This document shows, in pieces, positions 1 through 8,022 of a stretch of 64,000 nucleotides of DNA. The stretch lies in assembly GCF_014189455.1 (NCBI RefSeq), contig NZ_CP050297.1:248001-312000 (forward strand). Direction: 5' to 3'. Numbering within the stretch: position 1 is the first letter of the stretch; each line of letters opens with the position of its first letter. The notes beneath the pieces were generated by a model. That model saw only the letters and a list, made by a program, of their open reading frames with translations, searched no databases and was not told the origin of the DNA. Both the position numbers and the translations under genes were made by a program. The stretch is from Mesorhizobium huakuii. GTDB taxonomy: Bacteria > Pseudomonadota > Alphaproteobacteria > Rhizobiales > Rhizobiaceae.

Positions 1-955
1 TGTCCAGCATTGGAACCGCGACGGGCATATCGAATTCGATCTCGTACTCCCGAGTGATGAGGCCCTGGCCGTCCTCGATGATTGACGCGTCGAAGCTGGT
101 TCCGCCCATGTCGGTGTGAATAATGTTCGGGGAACCAGCAGTGCGCGCTATCTCGGTGGCGTACCCGACACCACCAGCAGGACCGGATTCCACAAGCTCC
201 TCAACGCGCAGCCGTGCTTGGTCGATACCCATCATCCCACCGTTGCTCTTGAGGATCATGAGGTTGCCGGAGAACCCGCCCTCAAGTAGGCGAGCCTGTA
301 GCCGCTCGAAGTAATCGGCCATTACAGGTAGAATGGTTGCGCGGATTGAAGCTAGCGTGAAACGCGTATGCTCCCGGAAGACGGGCTTTACGTCAGCAGA
401 AGTCGTCACACGAATATTCGGAAGCGCCTCCGATAGGATCTTCGCAACCTTCCGCTCATTTGCCGGATTGGCGTACGAATTGATGAGACAGACGGCTACC
501 GAACCAATGCCTGCTTCAGAGATCGAGGCGATGATCGGCTTGAGCTGTGCGGCGTCGATGTCCTCTTCGACCTCGCCCTTTGCATTGGTTCGTTCGGCTA
601 TCGCGTATCGATAGCGCCTTCTTATCAGTGGAGCCGGCTTCGTTTGATACGGCCGATAAAGGTGCTCGCGATGCATCCGGCCGATCTCCAGGACGTCCCG
701 GAAACCTTCGGTCGTAATCATCGCGGCATCAGGGAAGCTACGCTCGATAAGTGCGTTTGTTGCAGTCGTGGTTCCGTGAACGAGTAGAGAAATCTCGTTT
801 GGCTTAAGCTCAGCATTGGCGATCGCGTTGAGCACGCCCTTAGACCGCTCTTCGGGCGTTGTCAGAACCTTGCCGGTTCGCTCCTCTCCCGTAAAAGTGT
901 TAACCGCGAACAGATCGGTAAAGGTCCCTCCGACATCAACTCCAACCTTCCACAT
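1..955 (-). CDS. Hydantoinase/oxoprolinase family protein (HyuA-type), 3' end outside window
   Basis: The minus strand is open from an ATG at 955 to the window edge (318 codons seen). The N-terminus has the VGGTFTD phosphate-binding signature of the Hydant_A_N domain, and about 280 residues later the HTDMGGTSFDAS signature of the hydantoinase A ATPase domain. These proteins are the large subunit of ATP-dependent N-methylhydantoinase, 5-oxoprolinase or acetone carboxylase-like enzymes that open or carboxylate small substrates in the cytoplasm. The substrate cannot be told from this part. The gene is divergent from a GntR/FCD regulator, and one of the two shared operators lies 13-27 nt upstream of its start, so repression by that regulator is likely (inference). 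A partner HyuB subunit would be expected to the left of the window. Confidence 0.88.
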   Translation of the reverse strand, partial: MWKVGVDVGGTFTDLFAVNTFTGEERTGKVLTTPEERSKGVLNAIANAELKPNEISLLVHGTTTATNALIERSFPDAAMITTEGFRDVLEIGRMHREHLYRPYQTKPAPLIRRRYRYAIAERTNAKGEVEEDIDAAQLKPIIASISEAGIGSVAVCLINSYANPANERKVAKILSEALPNIRVTTSADVKPVFREHTRFTLASIRATILPVMADYFERLQARLLEGGFSGNLMILKSNGGMMGIDQARLRVEELVESGPAGGVGYATEIARTAGSPNIIHTDMGGTSFDASIIEDGQGLITREYEIEFDMPVAVPMLD

Positions 956-967
956 TGACGTTCCCCT

Positions 968-982
968 TTGATCGTTGATCAA
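968..982. promoter_or_regulatory. Palindromic operator copy 1 (hyuA side)
   Basis: TTGATCGTTGATCAA is a perfect inverted repeat with 6-bp arms and a 3-bp spacer. An identical copy lies 89 bp away at 1057-1071. Such twin palindromes between a catabolic gene and a divergent GntR/FCD gene are typical regulator-binding sites. This copy abuts the hyuA start, where bound protein would block transcription or initiation. Confidence 0.7.
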
Positions 983-1056
983 GGATTTGCCGTCAAAATA
1001 TGGCGCCTGTCAATCCCAATTTTCGCGATTGTCCGCTAGCGTCGAGAAAACTCTCT

Positions 1057-1071
1057 TTGATCGTTGATCAA
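1057..1071. promoter_or_regulatory. Palindromic operator copy 2 (gntR side)
   Basis: This 15-bp palindrome, TTGATCGTTGATCAA, is identical to the one at 968-982. It sits 50 bp upstream of the regulator ATG at 1122, so autoregulation is likely. Binding by the adjacent GntR-family protein is inferred, not shown. Confidence 0.7.
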
Positions 1072-1121
1072 GCAATGCGTTCGCGATATGTGTGACTGGC
1101 CTTGTCTTCTCCGGAGTCACA

Positions 1122-1811
1122 ATGCCTGCCACCACTTTACCATCGCTGAAGCCGCGCCAGACCAATTCGGACCTCGAGCACGTCTACGAGGAGCTGAAGC
1201 GGTCGATAATGATGGCGGAGTTTTCACCGGGCCAGAAGCTAAAATTGGAGGAACTTGCGAACGCTTTTGGGACGAGCCACATGCCGGTTCGTGAAGCGCT
1301 CAACCGCCTTGTAATGGCACGCGCGCTCGAGTCAGCGCCGCGCCGTTCAATGTTCATCCCGGACGCCAGTGTCGAGCGACTTCGGAACCTTTTGACGTTG
1401 CGCACGGATCTTGAGGGCAAGGCCGTTGGGATGACAGTCGCACAGAGACTTCCGAACCTCGCGGACATTTTGGCGCAAATCAACGCCAGAATGGATGTGG
1501 AAGCAGCCCGCGGCGCGCTGGGGACAAGGACCTATCTTCAGCTCAATCACCGATTCCATTTTGCCCTTTACGAGCGTTGCGGCAACCCGGAGCTCGTAAA
1601 CCTCATTGAACTTTTGTGGATGCGCTACGGTCCGCTGCTCAGCCTGCTAAAGACCACACCAATATCTTTCTCAGGGCATCGGCACCATGCTGAGATAATT
1701 GATGCGGTTCGGGAGGGTGACAAAGACTCCGCCATCAAGAGCCTGGTCGCGGACTTGGAGGAAGCCGGCAACGCAATCGCCAGTGCGGACGCATTCAGGC
1801 CATCCACATAG
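1122..1811 (+). CDS. GntR family transcriptional regulator, FCD (FadR) subfamily
   Basis: This is a 229-residue regulator. Residues about 20-85 form a winged helix-turn-helix with the GntR pattern (YEELKRSIMMAEFSPGQKL, then MPVREALNRLVMARALE). The remainder is an all-helical FCD ligand-binding domain with metal-binding-type residues (NHRFHFALYERCGNP and HRHHAEIIDAV). I chose ATG 1122 because CCGGAG lies about 8 nt upstream. An in-frame GTG at 1092 would add 10 residues but has no clear ribosome site. The gene is divergent from the hydantoinase gene and probably represses it through the two TTGATC-N3-GATCAA palindromes. The effector is unknown, probably the hydantoinase substrate or product. 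Confidence 0.9.
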   Translation: MPATTLPSLKPRQTNSDLEHVYEELKRSIMMAEFSPGQKLKLEELANAFGTSHMPVREALNRLVMARALESAPRRSMFIPDASVERLRNLLTLRTDLEGKAVGMTVAQRLPNLADILAQINARMDVEAARGALGTRTYLQLNHRFHFALYERCGNPELVNLIELLWMRYGPLLSLLKTTPISFSGHRHHAEIIDAVREGDKDSAIKSLVADLEEAGNAIASADAFRPST

Positions 1812-1856
1812 CGGGTGGCCTACGGCATTTTTACGCCGAATGACGACTGGCATAGT

Positions 1857-2186
1857 CAGTGTGCCGTCCAGAATTATCTGTCGTTGTCCGAAATTGAGCC
1901 GAGCTTAATGGGTGGCCTCAGGTTACCAATCAGCGCCGCAATAAGCTTAATGAACACAGCTGCTTAGCGCCAGTTCGGAATTGATTGTCGTTGGGGCACA
2001 TTGGTAACCTGTTTACCGAAGGGCATTGGTAACCTCTTCTGGCGAAAAGGGTGGAATATGAGCCGCTTATTAGTCAGGCCGACGACAGATAATTCTGGAC
2101 TCTGAAGTCTCACCAACGACAGATAATTTTGGACGGCATACCAGTGTGCCGTCCGGAATTATCTGTCGTTGTCCGGAATTAAGCCG
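1857..2186. repeat. Repeat-rich flank of the Mu/Tn7-like transposon (left)
   Basis: This gap holds no gene but several related motifs. A near-identical 44-bp block starts at 1857 and again at 2142 (core CCGTCCRGAATTATCTGTCG). Inverted copies of the same core lie at about 2080-2100 and 2113-2138. Copies of ATTGGTAACC and its complement occur near 1921, 2000 and 2025. Blocks 2113-2138 and 2147-2170 face each other as an 8-bp-spaced inverted repeat. Arrays like these are typical transposase-binding sites at Mu/Tn7-type ends, but I could not fix the exact terminus or a target duplication. Confidence 0.5.
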
Positions 2187-2359
2187 GGCTTCGGAGGTCG
2201 TGCCCGGTACTGTGCGTACCATGGCAACCCGTGGGTCTGCGCGGGCGGCCATGCGGCTGCCGGTCGCCCGCATGCAACCATGGATGGCTGATTGAGATTG
2301 GAACCTGGTCATCTCCGAACCGCTCCCGGCGGCTCGTATCTCAACTGACTCTCAGTATT

Positions 2360-3163
2360 CTAACGCGACAACACGGTTTCCCCGTTCGCGCGCTTACTTC
2401 TCCTGGTCGCCTGCGGTTGGGGCTGACGGCCGTTTCGGCGCTCGTGCAGAAGCTTGAGTACATCGCTGGCGCACGACATGCCGCGAAGCGTGGTCTCGAT
2501 CCGGGGAAGACGAATGCTGCCGAAGCCGCTGGTGCCGGCAGCGCAGTTCTGGAGAAGGTAGCAAAGCGCTCGTAGGGAGGTGTTCTCACCGTAGATGGCA
2601 ATCGCTTCGTAGCTGTCGGTTCCCTCAACGTTGTGTTCGGCGCCTATCCTCACGCAGTCCTCCCGCGTCGGCTGGCCGATCTCGAAACGCATGCCGATAC
2701 GGCTTTCGATCTGATCCATAGCGTGGGTGTCACGCCTCGTGCTCGCTAACCGATGGGTGTTACCCGCGAGCAGCAACGGGAAACCGCAGCGCTCCTGGAG
2801 ATGCAGCAGCTCCCGCAGCACGGTGGGCGTGAAGTTCTGATATTCGTCCACCAGCAACGGGCGCGTTGGGCCGTACCGGCCGCCCAAAAAGTTCATGCAA
2901 TCCTTCGCAAGATCGTATGTGTGCTTGCTGTCCTTTTGGACGCCGTAGGCGTCGTGCAGCATCTTGAACATTGGCCTGATGGCCCTGGTATGCTGCGCAA
3001 CCTCACAGTAGGCAGCTCCACTCTGGTCGGCTATCCACCTGAGCGCTACAGTCTTTCCGAGTCCGGCTTTGCCGACCGCAAGCACTGGATATCGCATCTT
3101 GACCGCCACATCGAAGGCGGCGCGCATGATGAGCGCAGCGCGGGTTTCAACGAACATCGTCAT
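2360..3163 (-). CDS. AAA+ ATPase transposition protein (MuB/TnsC/TniB-like)
   Basis: This 267-residue P-loop ATPase has Walker A GKAGLGKT near residue 33 and Walker B PLLVDEYQN near residue 105. It starts 4 nt inside the upstream transposase gene (ATGA overlap), so the two are translationally coupled. In Mu, Tn7 and Tn5053 systems this ATPase binds target DNA and activates the DDE transposase. The C-terminus is basic (RRNGRQPQPQATRRSKR), consistent with DNA contact. The gene pair with repeat-rich flanks indicates a self-contained two-gene transposon. No TniQ-like or TnsD-like targeting gene is present. Confidence 0.85.
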   Translation of the reverse strand: MTMFVETRAALIMRAAFDVAVKMRYPVLAVGKAGLGKTVALRWIADQSGAAYCEVAQHTRAIRPMFKMLHDAYGVQKDSKHTYDLAKDCMNFLGGRYGPTRPLLVDEYQNFTPTVLRELLHLQERCGFPLLLAGNTHRLASTRRDTHAMDQIESRIGMRFEIGQPTREDCVRIGAEHNVEGTDSYEAIAIYGENTSLRALCYLLQNCAAGTSGFGSIRLPRIETTLRGMSCASDVLKLLHERRNGRQPQPQATRRSKRANGETVLSR

Positions 3164-4944
3164 CCCACGATCCTCTTCACCAAGTCCATCTGAGCGGCTA
3201 TGCGCTCGTCCTGTTCGCGACGGCGCTCTTCGGAGCTCGAAGGCTTCTTCGGCATCACGATCCGGGCCGGCCGCTCAGACGGGTCGAGCAACATTTTGCC
3301 CGTCGGCTGGTTGGGGATGACGACAGGTTGAGCCCGACCAAGCGTTATCAGCCGAGCTGCAACGTCGATTTTCGGGACCGAGCGAGCCATCTCCACGATC
3401 GCATCGCGATGCGCCTTTGCTCGTGCTGCCGTGCTTTGGGTGCCACGATGATCAAGTGGATGAAGTGCGACATCGGGGGTTGCGATCCCGAGCCTTTTGC
3501 CCTTCATGTCCAGCAACAACAGCTCGGCCGGCGTGGGATAGACAGGCTCGCAGACCAGCACCTTTTCATGCGCGTACTGCCACAGCTCTTCGCAGGTCCA
3601 GCGACGTCCACGGAGTTTGATCGCGCCTTGGATCACGGTGCGCTCGACACGGCGTGCGACAGCCGCCCGGACCTCGTCCCGGCTCATGGTGATCGCAGAC
3701 CAACCGGCAGCCACGTGCTTTTGAAAAGTGGTGTTGGGCGAAAGCCCCTTGAGGCCGCTTTGCTTTCCCATAGGTACGCTGTGATAGGCCTTCAAAAGAC
3801 CGAAGAACGCCGGAACGAAATCGTCGAAGGTGCCGTATGGCGCAACTGTCCGGCCGATCGCCTCCTGGCGCTTGTTCATACGGTTGCCGGCAATCCAGCC
3901 CGGCAGCGTGCTCAGATAGCGGGACTCGAAGTCGCCGAACCAGCGTTCGATTGGCTTTGCTGGGGCGTTGTAGGGCAAAGCGTTTATAACTCGCATCGAG
4001 CGACCCGGCCCATGGAACCCTGGCACCGTCAGTGTCATGGCGTCGTCCAGGTACGTCGCGAACCCGTATTCCTTGCCGTTATCGATGTAGAGGGCTTCAG
4101 GCAGGCCAAAGGCGGGGTGCTCCACCATGGCCGCAAATACTTCGATCACATCGCGGTTGTTGACGCCGCCCCGCGTGTCGAATGCGATCAAGTCACACCA
4201 GACGCGACCAGTCGCCCAATCAAGGAACCCGATCAGCTTCGCAGTACAAATAGAGCCGTCCGCCCGCGTCAGGTGGATATCGATGGGGTGCACATCTCCG
4301 ACGACCAATTCCATCGGGCGCATGCCTTCGATGGAGCGCCGCCCTCGCGGGCGGCTGTCCTCGTAGGCTTTGCGGTTCGCTCGAAACTGGTGGACCTTCC
4401 GATAATGAAGCTCTTCCGAAACGAGTGTCCACGGGATCGAACAGGCTTGCTCAAAACTCGCCGGATCACTGGGACGGAACCCCCATGACCTGGTGGTCTC
4501 TACTAGGAAGTTGCGGGCCAAGACCTTGACGTGTCCCCAAGCTGCGCCGGCCGCCAGAAGGCCTCGGATTTCCTGTTTTAGATCCTCTGCAATCTTGGCC
4601 TTGGTTAGAACGTCGAACGGTACCAGAGCATCCCACTGCCGACTGATGACAACACGTTTCTTGCCTTTGTCCGCTCGGCCGTGCCGGCCTCGGCTTGCGA
4701 TCTGCTTCGAAGGGTTTTGGACCGGCGTTTGAATGGGCCTTAACCGGAGTTGCAACTCCGGTGGGAGTGAAGTCAAACTGACAAGATACTGGTTGCCCGC
4801 GTTGCCGCCCTTACCCTGAATGACGCGCACCTCCAGGGAGTGCCCTCGCCAGTTGCCACGCAGGCAAGCCTTCCAAATTGCCTGTCGAGAGATTCCTGCC
4901 AACTTGGCGAGCAGGTTGAGTGGCACGAACTCTTTCCTCGACAT
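3160..4944 (-). CDS. Mu-type DDE transposase (MuA/TnsB/TniA-like)
   Basis: This 594-residue protein has an N-terminal MuA-like HTH (LNLLAKLAGISRQAIWKACL), then a region resembling DNA-binding domains of Mu transposases. The rve-type catalytic core has VVGDVHPIDIHL (first Asp), ALYIDNGKEYG (second Asp) and a downstream PIERWFGDFE (Glu) segment, followed by a Mu-type C-terminal beta-barrel. It catalyses strand transfer of the transposon ends. The ATPase gene follows with a 4-nt overlap. Length and order match two-gene Mu-like elements more than Tn7. Confidence 0.87.
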   Translation of the reverse strand: MSRKEFVPLNLLAKLAGISRQAIWKACLRGNWRGHSLEVRVIQGKGGNAGNQYLVSLTSLPPELQLRLRPIQTPVQNPSKQIASRGRHGRADKGKKRVVISRQWDALVPFDVLTKAKIAEDLKQEIRGLLAAGAAWGHVKVLARNFLVETTRSWGFRPSDPASFEQACSIPWTLVSEELHYRKVHQFRANRKAYEDSRPRGRRSIEGMRPMELVVGDVHPIDIHLTRADGSICTAKLIGFLDWATGRVWCDLIAFDTRGGVNNRDVIEVFAAMVEHPAFGLPEALYIDNGKEYGFATYLDDAMTLTVPGFHGPGRSMRVINALPYNAPAKPIERWFGDFESRYLSTLPGWIAGNRMNKRQEAIGRTVAPYGTFDDFVPAFFGLLKAYHSVPMGKQSGLKGLSPNTTFQKHVAAGWSAITMSRDEVRAAVARRVERTVIQGAIKLRGRRWTCEELWQYAHEKVLVCEPVYPTPAELLLLDMKGKRLGIATPDVALHPLDHRGTQSTAARAKAHRDAIVEMARSVPKIDVAARLITLGRAQPVVIPNQPTGKMLLDPSERPARIVMPKKPSSSEERRREQDERIAAQMDLVKRIVG

Positions 4945-5088
4945 CGTGCGCTAGTCCCTAGCGGCAGAACAGAACCACCGAGTAGCAGCTGGAGTTATAT
5001 CTGTCGTGACAATCACACCTTGCATCGCCACGCAGCCTGCGAAGGCCGCCTGAAGGTGCATAGCTAGACCTTGGTCGAAAGGGCTGCT

Positions 5089-5234
5089 CCGGTTTACCAA
5101 TCCTGTCGTCTTGAGGTTGACCAATCCGTTGTCGACCGTGAGCGGGTTTACCAATAAGGGCGGCTATATTCTACGCAAATCCAATCACTTAATGCCAATC
5201 CAGAATTAACTGTCATTGAGGCCATTGGTAAACT
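5089..5234. repeat. ATTGGTAAAC-type repeat array (right flank of Mu-like transposon)
   Basis: GGTTTACCAAT occurs at about 5091 and 5145, and the complementary ATTGGTAAAC at 5224. The same motif recurs in the tandem units downstream and near 1921-2035 on the other side of the transposase pair. Occurrence on both sides of the tnpA/ATPase genes suggests these are transposase-binding sites. Confidence 0.5.
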
Positions 5235-5526
5235 CGATCTTTGGATCGGAAACCCCTACCCTCAGCCAGAAAACACTCCTGTTTTCAATCGCATAGGCCA
5301 CCCACAAGCGACCCATAATTCCGGACTGGTAAACCCCGTGAAATGCCCAATAATTCCGGACGTCACACTGTCATAAAGGCCATTGGTAAACCCGGTCTGA
5401 GGATCGGAAACCCCTACCCTCAGCCAGAAAACTCTCCTGTTTTCAATCGCATAGCCCGCCCGCCAGCAACCCATAATTCCGGACTGGTAAACCCCGTGAA
5501 ATGCCCAATAATTCCGGACGTCACAC
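5211..5526. repeat. Two tandem 158-bp repeat units
   Basis: Units 5211-5368 and 5369-5526 are about 90% identical by eye. Each contains TGTCAT near its start, one ATTGGTAAAC site, the segment GGATCGGAAACCCCTACC, and two copies of TAATTCCGGAC. The unit looks like a duplicated transposon end. It is not a CRISPR array: there are only two long units and no spacers. Confidence 0.75.
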
Positions 5527-5634
5527 CAGACTGTCATTTATGCTTCTTTCGAAGCACAAATCATGAACATGGAGGTCGCATAGGTGCTTTGACGGTCGAC
5601 TGCTCTGGGGCCACTTTCGCGCCACCAACAGAAA

Positions 5635-6782
5635 TTAAGTCGGAATTAGAGCCATCTTCACCTTGCCCCGACCAATCAGCTTGGAGAAACGACGATAGTC
5701 CGAATGTTCGAACCGCCAGCGGCCGGCGGCAATCGCGGGATGCACGCCAGCTTTCTGCGCCGCCTGCAACACCTCCTCCGTGCTGCTGCCCCTGTCGATC
5801 CCCTTCCACATGGCAGGAGGGATAAGAGCGTGCCGTGCAAACGAGTCCGCCTCCGCTTCGATGGTTTCCGAACTCGCCACATCCAGATCGTCCAGAATAA
5901 CCTGTCGATCAGTGGTCAAGTGACGAACCACATGGGCGAACTCATGCAACAGCGTAAACCAGAAATTGTCCAATCGATCGTGACGCAAGGTTAGTGCAAT
6001 CACCGGAACACCATCGCTGCGGCACATCGCTGCCCCGTCGAGAAATGTTCCCGGCAGGTGCTCCAATATGACCAATATTATTCCCATACGATGTAGCGCA
6101 GCGACGAGCTGATCCTGCCAGTCAGCCAACAGGCTCAGCTGTGCCAGTTGCCGCGCCGCTTTCTCTGGATCGCCGATCTTAGTTTTTTGACATTTATCTT
6201 TTCTGCACGAACTAATACGGCTGCGCACCATGCTTCGAGTGCCGCCATGTCCGTCTTAGCGTTGGTGCGCTCAGTCCTGGTCTTGCGCAACATGGCGATT
6301 GCCGGAGTAGAGGCCTTCGAACGCAATAAGAAGCCGGCGAGATTCTCCTTCGTTTTCATCACGCCAAGCGTACGAAGCTTTCCTTCGGCTGCTATCGAGG
6401 TACTCGACGAGCCGGCCGCAGGCTCGTGCTTCGACGAGCCAATCAGCGAAGTGACGGGAATGCCTAGATGCTGATGTAGTGCCCTGATCTGATCGACCGT
6501 GGGCTGTCGCTGACCGTTGAGTATCTCGGATACGCGCGATTTACTTCCAAGGTATGGAATCAGATCGCGTTGTGACAATCCCTCCTGCGCCATGCGAAAC
6601 TTGATCGCTTGGACAGGCGTCGGTGCCTCAATGGGATGCCGGGATCGTTCCCAGCGTTCGATGACGGCCTGCAGCACTTCGAGCTCGTCGCGGTCTTTCG
6701 GGCTTTTGTGCCCGAACAGCGCAGTGGCACGCTTGAGTGCCGATTGGTAGTCTTCCTCAGTGCGTATAGGTCGAACTGTCAT
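5635..6782 (-). pseudogene. HTH-ImmA/IrrE antitoxin (HigA-like fused to metallopeptidase), frameshifted
   Basis: Two overlapping frames make one typical protein of about 370 residues. The first (start 6782) begins MTVRPIRTEEDYQSAL, the N-terminus of HigA-type antitoxins, followed by an XRE HTH (LSQRDLIPYLGSKSRVSEILNGQ) and a linker. The second carries the ImmA/IrrE zinc domain with HEFAH. They join if one base is gained in the T6 run at 6183-6188 (A6 on the coding strand). The cause could be a true deletion, -1 slippage on AAAAAA, or a sequencing error. It starts within the stop region of the upstream higB-like gene, forming an operon. In such pairs the HTH protein represses the promoter and neutralises the toxin. 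Confidence 0.75.
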
Positions 6783-7078
6783 GTCACCTTGCTCCCTGCC
6801 TTGGTCGTGGCGCGTGCCCCAGTAGTCGCGCCCGCATATTCGATGAGAACTATCTGCGCCTCGCAGTCAGCGACGAGATCGACCCGATAGTCAGCGTTGA
6901 GTGGGATTCGGACCTTGATGCCTTTGATCAGGGCTGACGGATAGAATTCCGCGATTTCAGCCATCGAACGCCATGACCCGGCCTCAAGTTCGGCAACGAG
7001 CGCCGGTACGGCTCCATCAAGGTCGCCACGGGTACGACGCGCAAGTTCGCGCAATCTCGATATCCCTATCAGCTTCAT
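6779..7078 (-). CDS. HigB-type toxin (RelE-superfamily mRNA interferase-like)
   Basis: This small basic protein begins MKLIGISRLREL and has the HigB core (GSWRSMAEIAEFYPSA, a basic VRIPLNADYRVDL strand, then QIVLIEYAGAT). HigB toxins cleave translated mRNA at the ribosome. I took ATG 7078; an in-frame ATG at 7096 adds six residues. It overlaps the HTH-ImmA gene by 4 nt. The toxin-first order with a COG5499-type antitoxin downstream is the standard higBA arrangement. Fold assignment rests on pattern similarity only. Confidence 0.7.
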   Translation of the reverse strand: MKLIGISRLRELARRTRGDLDGAVPALVAELEAGSWRSMAEIAEFYPSALIKGIKVRIPLNADYRVDLVADCEAQIVLIEYAGATTGARATTKAGSKVT

Positions 7079-7105
7079 GGCAAACCGCGGCTCCAATACA
7101 AAATG

Positions 7106-7182
7106 GTTCCCAAATGTGGGACGACTATTGCACTTGACCTCACGCTATGCCATATCGGAATTAGTGTTCCCGGAAGTGGGAC
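7106..7182. promoter_or_regulatory. Twin palindromes GTTCCC-N5-TGGGAC between higB and the Ubl operon
   Basis: GTTCCCAAATGTGGGAC lies at 7106-7122 and GTTCCCGGAAGTGGGAC at 7166-7182. Both are imperfect palindromes with conserved GTTCCC and GTGGGAC arms, 60 bp apart. They lie just upstream of the toxin-antitoxin pair and also upstream of the divergent ubiquitin-like operon. The HTH antitoxin is the obvious candidate binder, and the same sites could affect the defence operon (inference). Confidence 0.6.
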
Positions 7183-7264
7183 TAACATGCAACGACGCTG
7201 GGGCCAAGGGGTTTGCTCCGCCCTCCCCTGCGCAGATTCGGGGCGACAACAATGGAGTTGGCGA

Positions 7265-7561
7265 ATGTCTCAGGACAACAAAAGCCCCGGCGAGAATTCG
7301 GGGAAGGATCATAACGACGACGATGTCGTGCTCGAGATCGCGACGCCGAACGGCGTATTCCGCGGCACGTTCGACAAGAACGAAAAGGTGGAGAAAGTGA
7401 TCAAGGAAGTGGTCAAGGACCGCGACCTCGCCGAAGGCGACGCCTTCGAGCTCTACTACGGGGACGTCCACCTCGAGCCTGTCAACCGTCCGCTGGTGAG
7501 CTTCGGGCTCAAGAAGGGCAGGTACAAGTTGACGCTGGTCGCCACTGGTTCCGGGGTCTGA
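7265..7561 (+). CDS. bilA: Ubiquitin-like modifier protein (BilA-type)
   Basis: This 98-residue acidic protein has a charged, disordered N-terminus (residues 1-20) and a beta-grasp-like region (VVLEIATPNGVFRGTF, then EKVEKVIKEVVKDRDL, then a strand ending RYKLTLVATGSGV). The tail has a Gly one residue before the end, so trimming of the last Val by the adjacent JAMM peptidase would expose a C-terminal Gly, as ubiquitin-like proteins need. I chose ATG 7265 because the upstream in-frame extension looks non-coding. It is the first gene of a Ubl-E2-JAMM-E1 operon, which is the main basis for the call. In Bil systems the Ubl is attached to phage tail components and spoils virions. Confidence 0.82.
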   Translation: MSQDNKSPGENSGKDHNDDDVVLEIATPNGVFRGTFDKNEKVEKVIKEVVKDRDLAEGDAFELYYGDVHLEPVNRPLVSFGLKKGRYKLTLVATGSGV

Positions 7562-7566
7562 TCATC

Positions 7567-8022
7567 ATGAGCACCCCCGCTGCCCTGCTGGTGAAGGTTG
7601 AACTCGACGCGCTTAAGGAGAATGCCAGCCTTATGGGCTGGTCGATCGAGCAGATCGATGACCTGACCTTCGTCCTCGGGCTCCCTGCTAAGGACGGCTT
7701 GACCTACCACCTGCGCGTGAGGTGTGACGGCTATCCTGCCACACCTCCTGCCTGGCACTGGTTCAACCCGGCGACCGGCAGGATCGACAATCGGCCGGAT
7801 ACGCCGCGGGGCGGCAATTTCCTGCACGGTAACGGCGTGATCTGCGCGCCATGGAATCGCCTCGCCTATAAAACTGTCTATTCCCGCGGACCGCATTCGG
7901 ATTGGCAGATCGGCGCCTGGCAGAACAACGCATACACGAGGGCGTGCCGCACCTTGGGTGCCATGGCCCTGCGTATCGCCTGCGAACTGATGAAGAGCTA
8001 CGAAGGCAGGCTGGCAGCATGA
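7567..8022 (+). CDS. bilB: E2 ubiquitin-conjugating-like enzyme (BilB-type)
   Basis: This 151-residue protein starts 5 nt after the Ubl gene. It has the UBC-fold pattern: a strand with VRCDGYPATPPAWHWFNP, a loop, then FLHGNGVICAPWNRLAY, where Cys93 follows a histidine in the position of the E2 active-site motif (HxN...C). E2 enzymes receive the modifier as a thioester from E1 and pass it to the target. No separate E3 is seen, so this E2 probably contacts the target itself, as reported for Bil systems. The stop overlaps the next start (ATGA at 8019-8022). Confidence 0.85.
   Translation: MSTPAALLVKVELDALKENASLMGWSIEQIDDLTFVLGLPAKDGLTYHLRVRCDGYPATPPAWHWFNPATGRIDNRPDTPRGGNFLHGNGVICAPWNRLAYKTVYSRGPHSDWQIGAWQNNAYTRACRTLGAMALRIACELMKSYEGRLAA

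Noticed and set aside
3328..4488. 386-codon plus-strand open frame across the Mu-like transposase gene
   Set aside because: It is antisense to a transposase with clear HTH and DDE motifs; its own product has no family pattern.
5211..5526. Possible CRISPR or satellite array
   Set aside because: Only two 158-bp units without spacers or cas genes; better explained as duplicated transposon ends.
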